DNA of 64,000 nt. Origin: Paraphoma chrysanthemicola (lineage: Eukaryota > Ascomycota > Dothideomycetes > Pleosporales > Phaeosphaeriaceae). A model generated the notes under the pieces. That model saw only the letters and a program-made list of their open reading frames with translations. It made no database searches and had not been told where the DNA came from. Location: contig JAGMWG010000005.1 of the NCBI GenBank assembly GCA_020744225.1, positions 1,612,001-1,676,000 of the forward strand, given 5' to 3'. Position 1 is the first letter of the stretch; each line of letters begins with the position of its first letter. The translations under genes and the position numbers were made by a program. Shown one piece after another: positions 41,169-51,253 of the stretch.

Positions 41169-41280
41169 TTCGATGGTTGGTTGGTTGGGTTGGTGGGGTT
41201 GATGGAAGAGTGTTGAAAGAGCTTGAAGGATGTAGTGATTGAATGTTGTGGTGAGGAGATGATGGCCTGAACTTGTGCAG

Positions 41281-41289
41281 GTATTTATA
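41281..41289 (-). promoter_or_regulatory. TATA box of the repeat-protein gene
   Basis: TATAAATAC on the minus strand, about 113-121 bp before the ATG at 41168. Confidence 0.5.
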
Positions 41290-42102
41290 CATACTTCAAG
41301 AGGGCGAGAGACAATACTAAGAGTTGGATGTACGAGTGGCGGCGGAATTAGATTGGTGGAGAAAGGCATTGTTGGTGGGAAAGTGTGGCCTTAGTATTGT
41401 TCTCGGAAAGGGTTGTGGCCCATGCGAACATAACTTGATGTTATCAAAGCCACACAGCGGGAACGCCCCAGCACATGGCTTTGTTCGAGACTCGCCGAGA
41501 ATACTCTGAGAGGTCTGGACGATGGGTAATTGGCTATGTGGACGCTGCAAGCGACCCATGGTATACATATTGGGATGTATAGGGTTCCCGCCAAAGCCTC
41601 GTGACGGATAGCTCAAGCTAACAATGGTAAACAAATTGTTGATCTCGTGAACATAGCAGGCGAGTAATTGGCATCAAGCAAGGGCGAGGCCATCGCGACA
41701 AGGGACAAGAACTCTCGAAGGCGGTTCGCTGATGCTTGTCCCCACACCCATGCACGCTGTTAGTGCATCTGATATCGTCCACTGGGACTCGAAGGGTTCA
41801 GGATGCTGCGAAGCGCTTAATCCACGATTAAGTATTGCAGAACCAATACCAGTAGAACAAAGTATTGGTCGCCCCTTCATGTTGGACGTAGCGGACTAAC
41901 ATGCCACGGAACTCGTATTGGCGCCGTGGCTGCTGATCGTGGGCGAAGTGAAGATCTATACAGCTTGGAAGGACGCACTAAGGAGCCTGGCAAATATGTC
42001 AATTCGTGCTTTATCACGAGTGCTGTCGAATGTACAATCAATTACGACTAGTGAATTTGGCTAAATCCTTTGCATGTTTACGATCATTCGCAAACCCACA
42101 CT
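41290..42102. other. intergenic, nothing recognised
   Basis: About 810 bp between the repeat-protein promoter and the 3' end of the first lactonase. Short frames on both strands lack protein character. Confidence 0.35.
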
Positions 42103-43417
42103 CTACTCGTCCCATTGCACAAAAACAACTGCTCCAGAAAGATTCGCAACGCCCAATTTTCCACCTTCCGCTTCGCTGACAATTTTGCCCGATGCAATAT
42201 CGCGCTTCCAAATGACAACGGTGTTGTTATTTTGGTGGCCAACAGCGAGCTTGTCTCCTGCCTTGTTGATCATAAACTGGCGGGGCGAATAGCCTCCTGA
42301 TGGAGCTTGCTGGACTGGGCTCAATGTTCCATTTGATTGGATAGAGAAGACGGAAAGAGTATCACTGGGTCCACTCCTGTTCTTGATCGATGTAGCAAAA
42401 GAGACGTCACGATTCGATACAATAACAAATCGACCGTCAGGCTGCACAAATTAGCACGAGGTTTGCAGTAGCTATGCTTGTGGATCATAAAGGAGAACTC
42501 ACCGTGATAGCAATTTCGCTCGTAGGCGCTGTCGTTGCGGGAAGATCGTCACTGACGGAAGCGATCGCGAAAGTCTGACTCCAGGACAGCCCTCCATTCT
42601 TGTATTCGACTTTATAGGAATAGACCTTTTGGTCAAGCTCACCGTTGAAGAAAAGATATAGGGCGCCGCTCTTGGGAGATTTCCAGAAAACCGCGTGTCG
42701 CGGCCCGGCACCTGGAACGGTGACTAGAGGGGCCAATTCTCGCAAAGGCGCAACGTTCTTTTTATTATACTTGAACACGCGAATCAGATCACCTCCAAGG
42801 TCTGGAATGAGGATGAATTTGCGAGTGGGATCCAGGATGACGTGATGCGAGTAGCTACGATCTTGCCTCAATGGTACAGGCCCTGTCGAAGTGATATTGG
42901 GGAAGATAATTTCCAGTGGCTCTGTGAGTGCACCATTTTCACCGAGGCGATAGACGCCGACGGAACTTCTGTTGCTACCATGATGTTATTTTCCACTGTA
43001 GACAAAGACCCTAATGCTTACTTACTATGATGCGGTCACATAGCCACGAACGCCAGTATCGGCGATATCGAAGAATTCGGCAGAAACGCCGGAGAAAGGC
43101 GCGCTGACGCGTGCGATCCTCTCGAGCTTTCCGGAAGCATCGATCGTGAATGAATTCAAAGATCCTTGCGTCGCGGGCGCTCTGCCTCGATCTAGACAAT
43201 ACAGAATGCGTCGAGAAAAGTCGAGATTGAGATGTGATGGATTACTTTCGCATTGTGGGGTCACAGATGAGACTGAGAGTGTAGATGTATTCCCAGTATC
43301 ACTGAGAGCCAGTGTACTGACGTTGCCATCCGAATGTGCGGCAAAGAGCTGCTGGGCACTGCTAGTTTTCACCAGCAGTGCAAGTGACAACGCAGATGTG
43401 AGAACTTGACGGTACAT
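42103..43417 (-). CDS. secreted lactonase, seven-bladed beta-propeller (6-phosphogluconolactonase/CMLE-like), copy 1
   Basis: Exons 43026-43417, 42503-42974 and 42103-42441 give 400 residues. MYRQVLTSALSLALLVKTSSA is a signal peptide. Propeller blades repeat with PSHLNLDFSRRILYCLDRG, YVTASYNRSSVGVYRLGENG (joined by splicing at a GTAG acceptor), SHHVILDPTRKFILIPDLG, PRHAVFWKSPKSGALYLF, EIAITPDGRFVIVSNRD, PRQFMINKAGDKLAVGHQ and VVFVQWDE at the end. Family members hydrolyse or form lactones: 6-phosphogluconolactone in bacteria, carboxy-muconolactone in fungi. Secretion argues against either of those and for extracellular aldonolactones or other lactones. It diverges from the AA7-type oxidase, sharing a 1.4-kb promoter region. 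A paralogue lies at 48287-49762. TATAAG at 43539-43544. Confidence 0.88.
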
Positions 43418-44805
43418 AGTGGCGCCGAGTAGCAATCGAGTGGACAAAAATGAGGTAATCTAGTGAAGCCTAAGAACGGGCTTCTGCGAAAGGCAGCTTT
43501 CTAGAATTGTACATCCATCCTGTCTTGTATACAACGGCCTTATACCGATGATGAATGTTGGCGACCCCGCGTAAATCCTTCAACAGCCATCGGTCTTGGA
43601 ACGGTAATTTACTCGACAAGCAATTGAAATCACGTTTCAGCTTCGCGAGTCAGACTACCCCAACCTGCGCGAACTTCCATCGCCAAGTCAATGGAAACAA
43701 ACAATCTTAATATCTCCAGACAAGCAATTGCTGGTCCAGAAATGTTGTAGCCTGTTTAGTAAAGCGTGAAGTGCGATCTGGTGTCGGTAGGGGTAGCGGC
43801 AGACTCTCGGAATTATTATGAGTACATATGAAAGACCTCGGGTGTTGTTACCCCGAGATCGTTCCCCGCCATATTTCTCATTGTAGTCTTGGAATTCGTA
43901 AGCGTATGGAGACGTCGGAGGTGGCAGAAGAAGTATAGGTCGGCCAAGCGTGCGTAGGACGCTACGGCGAGGGCGGTATGCTGAGCACGTGCCCATGCCT
44001 CCGCGAAGAAGGCCCTTTCGGGGTAATATTGCTTGGCATCATGCCTGAATTTTAGCACGGCAATCAATCATCTCCATTTTAGTCCGTAGGGTTGATTGAT
44101 AATTCCTGAACGTTTGTTTGCAACAAGATGTTTGGTTTGCTTATCGGGCCAGAATCAAATGAAGTGCTAAAGTCCGGCCTTGTATTGTTTCAACTGCTAG
44201 TATGGGAAGTAACGTCATGCCGAGCGAGGGCTCCGTGATATTTGATTTAGGCTGCAATAGGAGTAAAGCCCTTGATTGTCGTTGATGATGGTTGCCAGAT
44301 AAGGCCGAATCGGGCATTTGGAAAGAACCTGCACAACCAAGTGCTCGGAACAGGGCGTTTGGGATATTGCTCCGAATTCACAACGACGCGTTTCGATGTT
44401 TGGTTAGACCTCACATTTTGTCCTTCTTCTTTCATGCCTTGGCGGAGCTAGTGCGGCTCCGAGATGCATACAAGGAGGCACCATGCATGGGCTGTTTTAT
44501 GGATCAGCCAAGCTTCCATACAACTCACTCAATCTCTATACAAAGTTCGTCCGTGCACAAGGTCCACAAAACATCCCGCTCATGACACCGCATGGAACTT
44601 GCATGATCGTAGCAATATCTATCGGTTGGCAACTATCATGGCAAGAGCCGGAGTGACCCGGGAGTTGAAGCCAGGTGTTTGGGATGGTACTTTCATTTGC
44701 AGGTTTCGTCCAAGAGGCCAATGTAGGTCAGTATTAAGTCAAGAGACATCCATGATATGATGATCATCTCTCTGGTCGCTCGTTCTCCATAAGCCTTTCC
44801 ACAAA
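43418..44805. other. divergent promoter region between lactonase 1 and the FAD oxidase
   Basis: 1.4 kb. TATAAG on the minus strand at 43539-43544 suits lactonase 1. A leftward frame at 43816-44067 (MIAVLKFRHDAKQYYPERAF) has some protein character but no start context, intron or family; it may be a relic. Confidence 0.4.
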
Positions 44806-46323
44806 ATGGCACCTACACACTCATTTATAGCGCAATTTGTTTCTGTTCTGCTTTACCTTTCTCCGACACCCGTACTGGCCCAAACATTGCCAGGAGGCAT
44901 TGCAACCTGCTTGCAGGGAGAAGGTCTACAATTCAGCACGTCTTCGGACACCACTTGGACCACAGCGACGACAGCGCTTCAAAACCGAGTCCCACGAGAG
45001 CCTGTAGCTGTTGTGTTCGCGCAGGACAGAGATGACGTTGTCGCCGCTCTGAGCTGCGCCCGAAACGCCTCTATCAAGGTCTCAACGATTAACCGTGGAC
45101 ATTCTTTCCAAGGCTATGCGTTTGGCACGCCAGGCAACCTGGTCATCGATTTAAAAAACTTCACCGCGTTGAGTTTCGATGCCTCCACCAACGAACTGAC
45201 AGTCGGCGGTGGAACCAACATTGGACCAACGGCAAAATACCTCTGGGATAACCACCGCCGACATTTCCCCCATGTAAGAGGGTCTCATGTTGGCATGCTT
45301 GGCAGCATGATGGGTGGCGGCTTTGGAACCACCACTAGGATGTTTGGTTCGCCCATGGATAACCTCGCATCTGTTGAGTACCTGCTCGCCAACGGATCCA
45401 TAGTCACAGCAGGCGCAGGCTCGGACTTGTTGTGGGCTGCTCAAGGCGCTGGTCCCAGCTTCGGCATTGCGCTTTCCGCCAAGATCCGTACGCATGCAAT
45501 TGCTCATGACGGAGCCTTGAACTACACAATCTCGCTCGGCTCTAATCTCACAGTCGATACTGTTGCCTCTGCACTCCTCACCGTCCAAAAGTTCGCGCTA
45601 GACAATCAGCTTCCTGAGGAGCTGTCCCTTCGATTCATGTTGGGCAACGCTCAGTCAGTAGGATACTTCTACGGGCAGGAAGCCGCATTTGACCAGGTTG
45701 TTAATCCCCTCTTGGATTCATTGCGCTCCATTGCGCCCAATGTTACCCTTACCAAGAATGTTCTCGCTTCTTTCTGGGACTCCGAAGTGGTCTCTACGGG
45801 AGCCGGTATGAATTCGCCAACTGGAGGCTCGCTAGGTGCTGGTCGCTTTACTCATATACAGTCTTGGGTTGCCACGAGTGATAACCCTCTGACCCTGGAA
45901 CAAGCGAGGACCCTATTTCAGAACCATCGTTCGCGGAATCGCACTGACCTAACCAACTCTGGATTCCTCGACCTTTGGGCCGGCACCAGCCTCCGCACTG
46001 CTGACAGTGACACGAGTCTACACCAGGGCAACAACTTGTGGCTGATTCGGGTCGACGGCGTCGGAAGTGGCAGCTGGCCCACTGATGGCGTTTCTTACAT
46101 GCAGAATCTCATGCGCCCATTTACAGACTCTCTGAAGGCGACTGGGCCCCTGCGAAGCTTTGTCAACTACGCAGACTCAGATCTCAGTCTCGATGAGTGG
46201 AGTTCTATGTTGTATGGAGCTAACTTCGGGAGGCTTCAGGAGATCAAGGCAGCTGTCGATCCCAGCGAAACTTTCTCTGGTTATGGGCATGCAATTCCTC
46301 TTCCTAGTCCTGCTCGGTGTTAG
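44806..46323 (+). CDS. secreted FAD-linked (oligo)saccharide oxidase, AA7/BBE family
   Basis: Intronless, 505 residues. Signal peptide ends near residue 25 (SPTPVLAQ). The FAD-binding PCMH half contains INRGHSFQGYAFG, where His99 is the usual covalent flavin site, and GSHVGMLGSMMGGGFGTTTR. The berberine-bridge C-terminal half ends with ANFGRLQEIKAAVDPSETFS. In glucooligosaccharide oxidases a cysteine shortly before the GHV motif makes a second flavin bond; here that position is phenylalanine (HFPHV, F154), so the flavin is predicted to be attached once only. Such enzymes oxidise the anomeric carbon of sugars or oligosaccharides to lactones and make hydrogen peroxide. Placement between two secreted lactonases supports a sugar-oxidising role; some relatives instead act in secondary metabolism. 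Confidence 0.88.
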   Translation: MAPTHSFIAQFVSVLLYLSPTPVLAQTLPGGIATCLQGEGLQFSTSSDTTWTTATTALQNRVPREPVAVVFAQDRDDVVAALSCARNASIKVSTINRGHSFQGYAFGTPGNLVIDLKNFTALSFDASTNELTVGGGTNIGPTAKYLWDNHRRHFPHVRGSHVGMLGSMMGGGFGTTTRMFGSPMDNLASVEYLLANGSIVTAGAGSDLLWAAQGAGPSFGIALSAKIRTHAIAHDGALNYTISLGSNLTVDTVASALLTVQKFALDNQLPEELSLRFMLGNAQSVGYFYGQEAAFDQVVNPLLDSLRSIAPNVTLTKNVLASFWDSEVVSTGAGMNSPTGGSLGAGRFTHIQSWVATSDNPLTLEQARTLFQNHRSRNRTDLTNSGFLDLWAGTSLRTADSDTSLHQGNNLWLIRVDGVGSGSWPTDGVSYMQNLMRPFTDSLKATGPLRSFVNYADSDLSLDEWSSMLYGANFGRLQEIKAAVDPSETFSGYGHAIPLPSPARC

Positions 46324-46765
46324 ATATTTTCGTTTGGGTGTCAAGTAACAGGCAAGGTTATGCTGGACAGTAGTATATGCTCCATCTTATTCCCAATGAA
46401 GACCTGTTCCATCAAAAGGTTTATTAAAATGATGGTAGCTACTTGCGTGATCGAAAGTGAGCTGATTGCTGCAAATAGCAGCGGAGATAAGCCGGAGGCT
46501 CGCGATGGTTGAGTCGGAGAAACGCTGTTCCGGGCCATTCCGAGGGTGTGATACATCACGGCTTAATACTCGTTTGGATCTAGTACATCGCATAAAGCTA
46601 TATAGTACTTCTCACATATATATTAAGTACAAGACGCTGTTTCTGACTTAGTTTATTGCCTTCTAAGCTTAGTTCAGGAAGTGGACGTAGACTTTGGTGG
46701 GTTCCGTGGGGTACGTGGGGTCACTTTCGAGGGAAGACCTCCCATCGCAACACTTCCACCCAAAG
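46324..46765. other. intergenic, nothing recognised
   Basis: 442 bp between two rightward genes, AT-rich in the first 300 bp; promoter of the HAD gene expected. Confidence 0.4.
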
Positions 46766-48116
46766 ATGAGTGCGCTACGCCACGTGCGGACGCTTCCTGT
46801 CCGCCGAAGCTGCTACACACATGCGCGTCGCGCCTTTCGTACAGCAGCGACCTCTACAGGCAGCGAGTCCGATTTCGCTTTTGCCTTCGAGTTGAGTGCA
46901 CGTCGCGTGGCTCTCTTCCACACCACCACTGACGGCTGTCAGTATCGACGGAGTGCTTGTACGCAGCTCAGACCCATTACCTCGCGCTCACAAGGCCCTG
47001 TCCTTCCTCCAGTCGCAGCGAATCCCCTTCATCCTACTAACCAATGGAGGTGGGAAACATGAGTCGGATCGCGTGGCCGATCTGAGCGGCAAGCTGGGAG
47101 TCGACATCGACACCAGCATGTTCGTACAGAGCCACACCCCCTTCGCCGACATGAATCAGTACAAGGACAAGACGGTCATGGTTGTGGGAGGCGAAGGAGA
47201 CAAGTGCAGGGCTGTCGCACAGGCCTACGGGTATGGTGTTGTGTCTGGGACATCTTTTTTGAATTGCGCTGAGAACGTGCAGGTTTAAGAGCGTCGTTAC
47301 ACCTGCAGATATCCTGGCAGCCTATCCAGAAGTCTGGCCTTTCTCGCAGCATCTGCTTTCGTACTACGGTGCCTTTGCCCGGCCGTTACCCGCACCCATC
47401 GACCCATCCTCCCCGAGCTCCTCGCTTCGTATCGATGCCATTTTTGTCTACAATGATCCTCGCGACTGGGGCCTCGATGCTCAGATCATCAAAGACGTGT
47501 TGCTGTCCTCAAACGGCATCCTGGGCACGCTGTCTTCGAAGAACGGCAATAGTGCCCTACCAAACAACGGCTATCAACAAGACAATCAACCTCCCCTCTA
47601 TTTCTCCAATCCCGACCTTCTGTGGGCAGCCAAATACCATCTTCCAAGACTTGGTCAGGGAGGCTTTCGAGAAGCTTTCGAGGGCATATGGGCGGCCATC
47701 ACTGGCGGCGCAGCTAAGGATGTGAAACTAGAGAAGATTGTCATGGGAAAGCCGTATCAACCAACCTACGAATTTGCAGAGAAACGAGTACTTGCGCGTC
47801 GACAGCACCTTCTGGGACAAGACGGGGGTTCTATACAGCCGCTCAAACGTGTTTATATGGTTGGCGATAACCCAGAAAGCGATATTGCGGGTGGCAACAA
47901 CTATGAGAGCCCACACGGCATCGATTGGGCGAGCATCTTGGTGCAGACTGGCGTTTTCGTCGAGGGTACGACACCGACGCATCAGCCACGACAAATTGTA
48001 AGTCTCCGATACCCCACACAACTGAGATACATATTCTGATGTGCTTCGCCATCCAGGTCGGCGACGTGTGGGATGCAGTGAGCTGGGCTACAGCGCAAGA
48101 GAAGTGGCGGCAATGA
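46766..48116 (+). CDS. HAD-superfamily hydrolase of the CECR5/TIGR01456 type, probably mitochondrial
   Basis: Exons 46766-46890, 46943-47230, 47283-47997 and 48057-48116 give 395 residues. The Arg/Ser/Thr-rich N-terminus (MSALRHVRTLPVRRSCYTHA) is a mitochondrial presequence. Splicing creates FAFDIDGVLVRSS, HAD motif I with the nucleophile Asp; ILLTNGGGKHE is motif II; a Lys in IVMGKPYQPTY is motif III; MVGDNPESDIAGGNN is motif IV. VVTPADILAAYPEVWPFSQH and VGDVWDAVSWATAQEKW are typical of the yeast YKR070W/human HDHD5 group, whose substrate is unknown. Introns are 52, 52 and 59 nt. It sits between the oxidase and lactonase 2, converging with the latter; I see no reason to link it to their function. 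Confidence 0.9.
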
Positions 48117-48286
48117 TATTGAATCTACCAAGATTCGAGCTCACGAGATCATTGAACAATTATGCACGATACTAAGCGGCGCCAAGCAGAAGTCATCATG
48201 TCTATGGGAATGCTCATTTGGGTACTAAAGGATACTGCCACATCACCACTCATATGCGTTTGGACGGGCCGGAGCCTACAGGGTCC

Positions 48287-49762
48287 TTACTCATCCAGCC
48301 ATCGGACAGTACTGAAGTAAGAATCAGACGTTAGCTATACGATCAGTATCAAGAATTGGAAACAACTTACGTTACTGGCCCGAGGTCCTTTGCAAAAGCT
48401 ATTTGCCCAGCAATCTTCCCCGTTGCAACATCTCGCGCGTAAACCAACACGGTCCCAGAAAATTGGTGGCCTACAGCAATTAAAGAGCCGTCCTGGTTGA
48501 AGCTGAAGTGTCGCGGGTGAAGGCCTCCCGAAGGTACCAATTCCACAAAGTCGAGCTTGCCTTCCGCCGTCGGCTTGAAAGTCGCGAGCGAATCGCTCTG
48601 GATCGTGGTCGAGTTTGATGCATCGGGATTTGTGATGTTGAAAATGGGAGCCAGGCGGTTGGAAACTACAACGAAGTTGTCATCAGGCGACTGTTTGGTG
48701 TTAGAAATGCGTGGGCAAAGACAACGGTCCTGGTCATATGTTCCAACTTACCACTGTAATCTCCGCTGCATTAGCGCCTTCCGGTGCGTCGCGATCACCG
48801 AAAGTGCTAACTTCGTCGACTTCGGTGAAGGATAGGTCTCCATTGTCCAGGTAGGTGACGGAGTAACTGACGATGCGGTTCGTGAGCTCGTGATTAACGA
48901 AGAGATAGGTCTCGCCTGAGCAACCATCGGGCTTCCAGAAGGCGGCATGACGTGGACCGTATCCAGGCTACATGAAGGGATATAGTCAATATCTGCCCTT
49001 GCATGTCGTGCTTTCTTTAGAACATACCTTGGCCTTCAGCGGCGCGCTCACCACAAGGTCGCCTGTATTGGCATCGATGCGATAGACGTGCGTCACGTCC
49101 GCACCGAGATCGGGGAAGAGCAAATAATCTCCCGTGGGATCGATGAGTGCTTGGTGCACATGCCTATACATTTACGTGAGCTTAGGTTTAGAGAGGCGGA
49201 TCAAGTAAGGTCTCGACTTACGGAGAATCCTGTCGCTCAGGATCCGGACCTGTCGGCCCAGAAGAATTGAATGTGAAATTCTGTAGGGGCGAGAATGTAT
49301 TGTCTTGCAGTGCGAATGACGATATCGCTGGTGGAGTATACTACATCGTCATATTAGTTCATTGTTGGCTCATGACAGAACATTGACGCATACATGAGCA
49401 AGTCCCACCGCTGAGTCGTCGTCGTAGAATTGACTTGAAACAGGCCCACCAAGTGTTGTGACAGATGATAGTTTTGAGATACTGCCGTTGGCGTTGATAC
49501 TGAGCAGGTTCAGACTTCCGGGTACGCCTTCGTTAAGGCAAGTTACGGTGCGGCCGCCTGATGATAAGTCCAACCAGCTGGGCATCATGCCGCAGTCACG
49601 GCTGGTAGCTAGTACGTTGAGAGAGCTGGTGTTTTGCTTGAAATCTAGAAGTCGAACGGCCCCGACAGGCTCCGAGGGCGCGTTGTAGGATGCGACAATG
49701 AGCTTCCAGGCATTTGCTGGCGCAATAGCGGCGATCGCCGTGAGAACTTTTCGATTCTTCAT
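48287..49762 (-). CDS. secreted lactonase, seven-bladed beta-propeller, copy 2
   Basis: Six exons (49394-49762, 49222-49340, 49028-49163, 48752-48967, 48371-48690, 48287-48311) give 394 residues. MKNRKVLTAIAAIAPANAWK is a signal peptide. Blades show the same series as copy 1: MPSWLDLSSGGRTVTCLNEG, HVHQALIDPTGDYLLFPDLG, YGPRHAAFWKPDGCSGETYL, SPDDNFVVVSNRL, HPRHFSFNQDGSLIAVGHQ, and the end TTVRWLDE recovered by the last 59-nt intron. The corresponding end of copy 1 is VFVQWDE, so the two are true paralogues, but with five introns against two, pointing to an old duplication or separate recruitment. Predicted to open extracellular lactones. TATATA at 49907-49912 lies about 145 bp upstream. Confidence 0.88.
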
Positions 49763-50754
49763 CGCGTCTAAGTTCTTTGACGGTAGGATTCAATCAGGCG
49801 GTTGGCGGTATTTGACTTCCGTGCGACGTGTTTCTTTTCTAGAAGGAAGATAATGTGATGGAGTCCACGAAGTGCAAGGTATGGGAAGAAAAGGAACCTT
49901 TATGACTATATACCAGGTAGCGCATAGCGGGTGACGAGTCATGTGAATAAATGGAATTCATAGGTCATGGCCTTCTGTAACTTACGCGCTCGCCTTTTCG
50001 TGACAACGTTATACAATCAAGGGGTTAGCTTCGAGGACAGAGAGGCGCGCACAGGACTGCATGCGACTCGTGTGGGTCAAAGAGATGGGGATCGCCCTTT
50101 GATTTCCCAGTTTTCGTTGAATGTTTCCAATGCTGTCCGGGGTATACTGGGGAAACATCGGATACCGTAGTACAGTTGCGGCATTGATCCGAGCATAGAT
50201 TTTACCCTTCTAACGCAAAGCTTCCGAAATGCACGCCGAATCGCGTCTGGGTACCGCCGGTGCTACGGAGGCGCACATGAATGACGTGGCTCGTCAGCAA
50301 TCATGAGCGCGCACGATATTGACAAGGACTGAATCTTGAGGCGCTGCAGATGGGCAATATGGAATTAGGAGATCAGCGTCCCGGATCTGGAGAGAAAAGC
50401 AACTACGGGAGATGTGCGCTGCACAAGGTGCGAAGCTTGTGCGGTACGAAGCTTAGCGTGAAGGTTGCAGCACGTTCCCGGGGGCGCGCAAAGCGCCACA
50501 CATCAACTTTGAAACTACATCCACATGAATGTGTTCTTTCGACCCTGTGGTTTTCATATCAGTACAATTCGTTTTACATGCAGTATGCAGATGGCATACA
50601 TCACTTACATCAAGTTAATGTCTGCGTAGCAAATGCTTGAATGCAAGTGGGCAACTTTGACCTGAGCCCGAAGAGCTCACTATTCCCATCACGCACACCT
50701 CACCCAAAGACACCAGTTACAGGCCGCTGATATATTTGCGCATCAGTATGAAGC
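49763..50754. other. divergent intergenic region
   Basis: 992 bp between lactonase 2 and the next rightward gene. TATATA at 49907-49912 (minus-strand use) belongs to the lactonase. No coding sequence is supported. Confidence 0.4.
49907..49912 (-). promoter_or_regulatory. TATA box of lactonase 2
   Basis: TATATA about 145-150 bp before the ATG at 49762; matched by a similar TATAAG at 43539-43544 before lactonase 1. Confidence 0.4.
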
Positions 50755-50913
50755 ATGGCGTCTAGTTCAAGTATGGACTGGTCGAAGTTCTATGTCGATG
50801 AGGCTTCGCCCACGCGTTTCTATACTCAACACCAGGGTCATGTTTATGACCGCGGTAGCCCAAAATGGTCAGGTGCAAGAGACACAGATGGCTTCTGCGT
50901 GTATGATCCCTGA
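50755..50913 (+). CDS. 52-codon upstream frame or first exon
   Basis: ATG to stop, with protein-like composition: MASSSSMDWSKFYVDEASPT, then TRFYTQHQGHVYDRG and GFCVYDP. It lies about 340 bp before the main start at 51254 and in another frame. It could be an upstream frame controlling the large gene, a first exon spliced into it, or a small gene of its own. I could not find a donor giving a convincing continuation. Confidence 0.3.
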   Translation: MASSSSMDWSKFYVDEASPTRFYTQHQGHVYDRGSPKWSGARDTDGFCVYDP

Positions 50914-51253
50914 TTCACCAGCTTCATCAATTGTGAGGCCATTTCCTTCATGTCTGCGTGTCGTCCTTGCCTTCACTTTTCATCTTCATCGCCGTTTCCC
51001 AAACAAGAAGTTGCCACTTCGCAAAGCGTCACTTCCTTCCACTACATCTCTGCGCCACAACAACCTCGCGTCCTTCGATACAATCCGGCTCAAATCCTCT
51101 CTCGTGTCCAGAACCTTCAACCTGGCGGTCAAGGTCAGATCTCGTAGCCGCCGGCGCTGTAAGTACCACCCCTCTCACGGACTCACTCCGGTCGCTGTAG
51201 TTCAGCTCCAGCCGTACTGCTACTCACAAGATCCAGGTCGTCGCGCTCCTGCC

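Noticed and set aside
41169..41369. Longer form of the repeat protein starting near 41369
   Set aside because: The extension crosses the TATA box at 41281-41289 and reads like untranslated leader.
50792..51253. N-terminal extension of the large hypothetical protein to the ATG at 50792
   Set aside because: The region is C/T-rich, contains a likely leader intron (GTAAGT...GTAG) and codes a composition unlike the rest; kept only as a stated alternative.
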